From contig CP136064.1 in the NCBI GenBank assembly GCA_032622095.1, positions 175,478,247-175,542,246 on the forward strand: a stretch of DNA of 64,000 bases, written 5' to 3'. A program made the translations under genes and the position numbers. Under the pieces are notes generated by a model. That model was not told where the DNA came from. It made no database searches and worked only from the letters and a program-made list of their open reading frames with translations. The DNA is from Siphonodentalium dalli (taxonomy: Eukaryota; Mollusca; Scaphopoda; Gadilida; Siphonodentaliidae). Below, in pieces: positions 59,093 to 64,000 of the stretch (position 1 is the first letter of the stretch; each line of letters starts with the position of its first letter).

Positions 59093-59890
59093 GCTCCATT
59101 GACTGTAAAAGATGAAATTATTCCCCTAGGCGGATAGAGTGTCACTGAAACTATATTTTGTCAAACTGTATGTATAGTCACTGATTATATGTGGCAATAG
59201 TCTGTAATAAGATGTAGCACTATTTTATTTTATATTTACATGTTGTGCTGTTTTATACAACAATTCTAATTCCCCCTTAGATTAGCATGTGATCGACCAT
59301 ACATCGCGCGCGAGGACCTGATTGAATTAAGGGGGGTTTTATGGACCACTTCTGTCCTCAAGCTAGATTATACTTATGCCATTTGATGGCATGTTTCTAA
59401 CGTGGAGGGTTAGATATGCTTGAGACACCACCACTCTTCAATTCACACCAAGTTCTCAGTTGTCATGTTCGGATATTAGAACCCATAGCCATGATATATG
59501 GTTTATTTTGTGTATACTATAGTAATATAGTTATTTTCAGTACCTTTATATACCGGTACTGTGTATAACAATGCATATAAATGAATTCATGTATACATGT
59601 ATTTTGATTCAACGGATTCAGTGGTTTTGTCCACCAGTCTATAAAATTTGCGGGGAAAACATGGCCACCAGCAGTACACCCTGCTAAATTTCAAATTTGA
59701 ATCAATTGGCGCACCCTGCAGCCAGCTTTTATTGGAGAACTTTTTCTCATGTTGATATTTTGGGTCACCGCTAGATTTGAGCCATATTTTGTTCTCAAAC
59801 TTTCCTTGTGAAAACATCACTGCCAGCGGTGATCTTGAATTTTACTATTTTTATGGCTAAATAATTTGGTTGATCCTACAGACGACACCC
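59093..59890. other. Intergenic, no gene seen
   Basis: GGAAAACATGGCCACCAGCA near 59655 belongs to a loose repeat also seen near 57975 (GGTCGCCAGCGACCAT) and 60775 (TTGTCGCCAGCAGTCATC), each preceded by CATC-GATC-TCACCAAACTTC-like sequence. No coding evidence. Confidence 0.45.
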
Positions 59891-59897
59891 CTCATCC

Positions 59898-60529
59898 CAC
59901 CTGATACAGACCAATGTTACTCTGTAGTAATACAAAACTATTAGTTAAAATTCCTCAGTGATATAGGGTATGTAGCATGCCACGCCAGCCGTTGAGGCAT
60001 GCCACATGTTCTTTGACAAGCTAAAATCGTAACATTGCCACAGGGTAGTAACTCTATAAAGAATGTATATTTACGAAATAACGCCGATTTGTATTAGAAA
60101 TAACAACACCACAATAGATCAACTGTGGTGAAATATAAGTAAAATTCTTCTCTTGGGTGGGTGGTGGGCGGTGGGCTTGGGGGAGGTTTGGGGTACACTC
60201 TTTAAAAAAACTTCTCCAACTATGCCCGTTATTTCGTCAAAAACACTTCTTCAAATATCTCCGTTATTTAGTTAATAAAAATAATTTCTTATTTCATAAT
60301 TCGCGCTATTTCGTCATTTCGATGCATTTTGTATTCCGCAATTTCGCTGTATTTTCCTATTTCGCTTTTTCGTGGTATTTCATATTTCGATAATTCGCTA
60401 TATTTGACATATTATGGGATATTGGCATGCCTCAACGGCTGGCGTGGCATGCCACATACCCTTTATCACTGAGGAATTTTAACTAATAGTTTTGTATTAC
60501 TACAGAGTAACATTGGTCTGTATCAGGTG
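59898..60529. mobile_element. Foldback element with 7-bp target duplication (632 bp)
   Basis: CACCTGATACAGACCAATGT is the start of an arm of about 105 bp, repeated inverted at 60423-60529 with only two or three differences. CTCATCC flanks both ends exactly (59891-59897 and 60530-60536). The loop holds CTATTTCGTCATTTCG-like short repeats and a G-rich patch. Non-coding. Confidence 0.85.
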
Positions 60530-61055
60530 CTCATCCGATCGTCACCAGATTCCACAATGATCTTCTGGATAACCAGGGTGAGAGTAATCTAATTTTTCCG
60601 AATTTCGTTAAAAAACATGACAACAGGCAGCAATTTGGTATCTTACTCTTTTGCATGACTGAATTGTTTAGCAACTGTACAGACATATATCCCTCATCTG
60701 ATAGTCACCAAACTTCATATTGATCTTCGGGCTGAAAACTAGATGGTAGCTATCGAATGCTTTGAATTTTTTTGGAAAACATTGTCGCCAGCAGTCATCT
60801 TCTATTTTGTTTTTTATATACATGTATATCTCTTCATGCGGATAGCCAGTATTACGTAGGTACTTCAACTTTCCGCATTCCTGTCATCATTTGAAATATA
60901 AAAATTTACCTGATACATGCACCCTTCAAAATTTGTTTCGTCATATCTATTTTAATGACTCGTATGGTAATATTGATATAGATATATTTGTCAAACATTT
61001 CTTTGTACAATATACAGGTATTTAGTTTGTAACTAAATCTAGAAATATATAATAG
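60530..61055. other. Intergenic, loose repeat only
   Basis: CTCATCTGATAGTCACCAAAC near 60690 and TTGTCGCCAGCAGTCATC are relatives of sequences at 57890 and 60530. Nothing else recognised. Confidence 0.4.
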
Positions 61056-61547
61056 TAGCTGGTGGACCCGACTTCGTCCGGGATGTTCCCCTCTGATTTT
61101 CGGTGAATTGCGCGATTTAACCTTGAATTGACCATTTTAAAGGTGAAGGTCATGTCGGGGTCACGATTTGACCCGTCCTAAACACTCCCCGGACAAAAGT
61201 TCCCGACAAAAGTACCCGTCGAAATCCGCCCGGCTTTACCCGATTTGACCTTGAATTGACAATTTAGAATGTCAAGATCAGGTCGGGGTCATGATTTGAC
61301 CCATCCGAAACACTCCTGGGACAAAAGTAACGGTAGGTATCAAATTTCGTTGAAATCCTTCCGTTTTACCAGATTTGACCTTGAATTGATCTTTTTGAAT
61401 GTCAAAGTCAGGTCGGGATCAAGATTTGACCCGTTCAAAATACTTCCTGGAAATAATTTCCCCTAGGTATCAAATTTCGTCAAATGTGTCCGGCAGTTTT
61501 CCCGGCCATAGCTAACAGACAGACAAATGTCCAAAAATATATATTAG
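61056..61547 (+). mobile_element. Tandem-core element E
   Basis: Head TAGCTGGTGGACCCGACTTC and GTCCGGGATG, four core units (TTTGACCTTGAATTGA, TCAGGTCGGGGTCA, TATCAAATTTCGT) and tail AACAGACAGACAAATGTCC with ATATATATTAGACTAG. Same family as elements A and D. Confidence 0.7.
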
Positions 61548-61925
61548 ACTAGCTGATGTACTCGACTTCGTTCGGGCTATTTAGGGATTTTTTTTGTGAT
61601 CGCCCCCATCTGGACAGTACCCAGTATATACAGCGTCTGGCCTAACTATTGTTCAATTGGTCCAGAAACATGTCTATATCAGCACGTTCGAGGACATGGT
61701 CCCACGTGAAATTGGACCCGTCCATATTGCTCCCGGGATCCAAGTAGTCCTACACACAAATTTTTAGTCGGATCGGTCAAGGTCCAGAAACATGCATATG
61801 AGCGAGGTCAAGTTGACACGTTAAATACCAAATCCGAGTCGGATCGGTCGAGCAGAGTTAGAGTCTATAACACATACACACATGCATTCATACATACAGA
61901 CAGGTGTTCCAAAATGTATAATCGA
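61548..61925 (+). mobile_element. Tandem-core element F
   Basis: Head ACTAGCTGATGTACTCGACT and TCGTTCGGGCT, two diverged core-like segments (GTCGGATCGGTCAAGGTCC and GAGTCGGATCGGTCGAGC), tail CATACAGACAGGTGTTCC with AAAATGTATAATCGATAG. Joined directly to element E at the ACTAG boundary. Confidence 0.6.
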
Positions 61926-62029
61926 TAGCTACAACAATTATATGGTAGATAGTTCACGGGCGACCTGATGCATGCATCTTAGTTTTCTTGTGTTAGCGTG
62001 TTTTTGGCCTGACAATGGAGCTATGGGGG

Positions 62030-62375
62030 AAATATGATTAAATACGTACGAGTCAACATAGTTCGCTATGTTCGTACCTGTTAGACTTTTTGCAGGATAT
62101 ATGCATTCGCAGATGTCTCATTGGTGCAATATGTAACTTTTATAGCCAGGTTAATTGCTTTCGATATCTAGGTGTGTATACTTCGAGGCTGATCTGGCGG
62201 TGTCATAGGAGCTGTGGGGAAAATATTATTAAATACGTATTTGCTAAGTCCGTGCCGGTTAAAATTTTTGCATGATGTATGTATTCGCGGATGTATCTTC
62301 GCGGATGTCTCATTGAAGCAGTATGTAAATTTTATGACCGCGTTAATTGCATTCGATATTTAGTTGTGAAGAATG
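62030..62375 (+). repeat. Two-copy tandem repeat, about 187 bp
   Basis: GGGGAAATATGATTAAATACG, TGCAGGATATATGCATTCGC, GATGTCTCATTGGTGCAATA and GGTTAATTGCTTTCGATAT have counterparts starting near 62215. An extra TTCGCGGATGT occurs in the second unit. Confidence 0.65.
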
Positions 62376-62697
62376 GCTGGGCCACTCTTGAAGATTTTAT
62401 TGCGGGAATACAATGCATAATATAACAGATAACATTGCTGAATTGTGGCTCAGTTGGATTGTAGACTAAAGGTCGTATTGCGAAGTATCGGGGTGTATTT
62501 AATCCGATTAGTATATTTTTGGTCCGCATTTAGAGGCTTTGCTGGTGTGGTTAAAGAGAAACCTTCAGTAATAAGCCGTAGTTGTTGTAATAATTTGAAG
62601 GATTATAGTTGCTTTAACGGAATTCTGGGGTGGTGCATTTATGAAACATTGAAGGAATTATGAATAATCAGTCTCCAACAATCGGAAGCCATGGACT

Positions 62698-62950
62698 CAA
62701 GCCTTGAAATAGGGTGTCTGTCATTTGCAGAATGAGGTCCCCAGAGGGTGAATTTAGTGATGCTACCCGCATAGCGGGCTAGCATAACCAAATTCACTCT
62801 ATGGGGACCTTATTCTGCTTATACCTCAACAGAATGAGGTTCCCAGAGGGTGAATTTGGTAATGCTAGCCCGCTATGCCGAGTAGCATCACTAAATTCAC
62901 CCTCTGGGGACCTCATTCTGCAAATGACAGACACCCTATTTCAAGGCTTG
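62698..62950. mobile_element. Double-hairpin foldback element (253 bp)
   Basis: The outer stem CAAGCCTTGAAATAGGGTGT pairs with ACACCCTATTTCAAGGCTTG and continues through GTCATTTGCAGAATGAGG. Two inner stem-loops, 62728-62817 and 62830-62920, are each bounded by CAGAATGAGGT and its inverse and carry GCCCGC/GCGGGC tips. Folded as one strand it gives a three-way junction. Same family as 3528-3676 and 51750-52202. Confidence 0.85.
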
Positions 62951-64000
62951 CATGGAATCTCTCAACCATTTTATTGATAACGAGTCTCGAGATTGTTTGT
63001 AAACCATTCAGTGTTCAGCCGCCATAGATTGACTTCTGTCATTAAATTATTATTTTTTAAAAATAATATGTTCACTGGGAATCAGTATTTTTGTTCGTAC
63101 TTGGATGGACTAAATATGATTAGAAACGTACTCGGTATTTGCGTACTTGAACCATGTAACGAAGGTCGACAATTTTGGCCAGATTAGTAGTATTATGCAT
63201 GCTATTGCATGCACTATTCAGACCTCTATTTCAATAATAGAAATAACAGAGAAAATATACATGCCGGCCGAAAACAATTAAAATGTCGTATATAAGCGAA
63301 CCGAGAAACTAACAGTTTAGTGTATTTGCCGCGAGGTGGCAGCACGTCAACATAATAAACGTGTCAATCGTCAAGGCTTTCGTCACTGTTTTGACAATGG
63401 GTGTGTGGTTATGCATGTATCAATGCAATGGTCGTTGCATGTTTGGCGATGAACCTTTCAACCAATTGGAACGTATTCACCCTTTGTGAACACATATATC
63501 ATACGTGGTTTGTAAATATTTCATAATTATCATAACTTTAGTTTGGCACGACCGATTTAAGAAATGTTTTCACATGGTTTCTCACCAAGCGCACACTATT
63601 TACACATACAAAACTGACTATGGCTTTCTTGTTCAAAGTGTGTCTGTGACTGTACGCAACTACTATGATTGGTGAATGGTACCACAGCTAAGCTTAATGT
63701 TATGGTTCTGGTATGACCAGTTCCAGTACTTATACCGATTAGGCTACATGTCTCAATCAAAATACTAACTAGGCTCGGTGTTGCTTAACTGCAATCGGCC
63801 GATGAGAATAGAAGTGCGTGTTACCATGTACATGACACTTACGTTAATTTACGTAGGTAGTGGTGTTTGCATTTTGTTTGCAATGTTAGCGTCAACGTAT
63901 TACGAAACCTTTTACAGTGGCAGGATGATATAACTGCTGCCCGGTTGACCACGGCAGACCGATTTATCGTAACATGGATTATTCATTGGTGAGCAACGTC
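62951..64000. other. Intergenic to window end; CTCF-like site only
   Basis: No exon, RNA gene or repeat array recognised, apart from a short inverted match near 63610-63635 to the repeat at 19684 and the CTCF-like site at 63329. Confidence 0.45.
63329..63342 (+). promoter_or_regulatory. Perfect match to the CTCF consensus
   Basis: CCGCGAGGTGGCAG matches CCGCGNGGNGGCAG at all 12 fixed positions. CTCF and its zinc fingers are conserved across Bilateria, so the site could be bound. About 0.01 chance matches are expected in a window this size, ignoring base composition. Confidence 0.45.

Overview
The window is metazoan nuclear DNA, AT-rich and dominated by mobile elements. The one convincing host gene is a large receptor of the secretin/adhesion GPCR class with an N-terminal somatomedin-B-like domain. 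The repeat types (tRNA-headed SINE, APE-type LINE, TTAA-flanked MITEs, and tandem-core elements ending in an ACAGACAG-type microsatellite) suggest a marine invertebrate, most likely a mollusc or other lophotrochozoan. The species cannot be told from the sequence.

Layout. Positions 1-1865 hold a broken LINE on the minus strand, with endonuclease, linker and reverse transcriptase. It abuts a TTAA-flanked MITE, which is split by a 6.84 kb TIR element (1975-8817). Positions 8851-9922 are further copies of that MITE, one of which preserves the uninterrupted target site. Positions 11045-13883 hold three more TIR or foldback elements. Positions 14450-19050 are an old minisatellite split by pearl/HINE-like tandem-core elements (15003-17380) and by a 1.19 kb internally deleted relative of the giant element (17673-18860). 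Positions 19.3-34.2 kb are MITEs, palindromes and small tandem duplications, with one weak candidate exon at 33.06 kb. Positions 35.86-38.4 kb are a three-copy tandem array, and a SINE with a 12-bp target duplication lies at 38981-39292. The receptor gene is at 41174-44242 on the minus strand. A 1.0 kb sequence occurs twice in direct orientation (44748-45760 and 58073-59092), on either side of a second full-length giant element (46530-55067, opposite orientation, itself carrying a 1.3 kb insertion). The last 5 kb hold a 632-bp foldback element with a 7-bp target duplication, two more tandem-core elements, a double-hairpin element and a perfect match to the classical CTCF consensus.

The most distinctive content is the giant TIR family. 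Three members share TATGGGC...GCCCATA termini, 6-bp target duplications, terminal repeats of about 0.7-0.9 kb filled with subterminal tandem repeats, and a CRE palindrome at the inner edge of each arm. The two long members also share a 5-kb cargo: a LINE C-terminal fragment, TTAAG-centred palindrome arrays and a nested foldback element. No transposase is visible, so these copies look non-autonomous. Apart from the receptor, no set of genes here works together.
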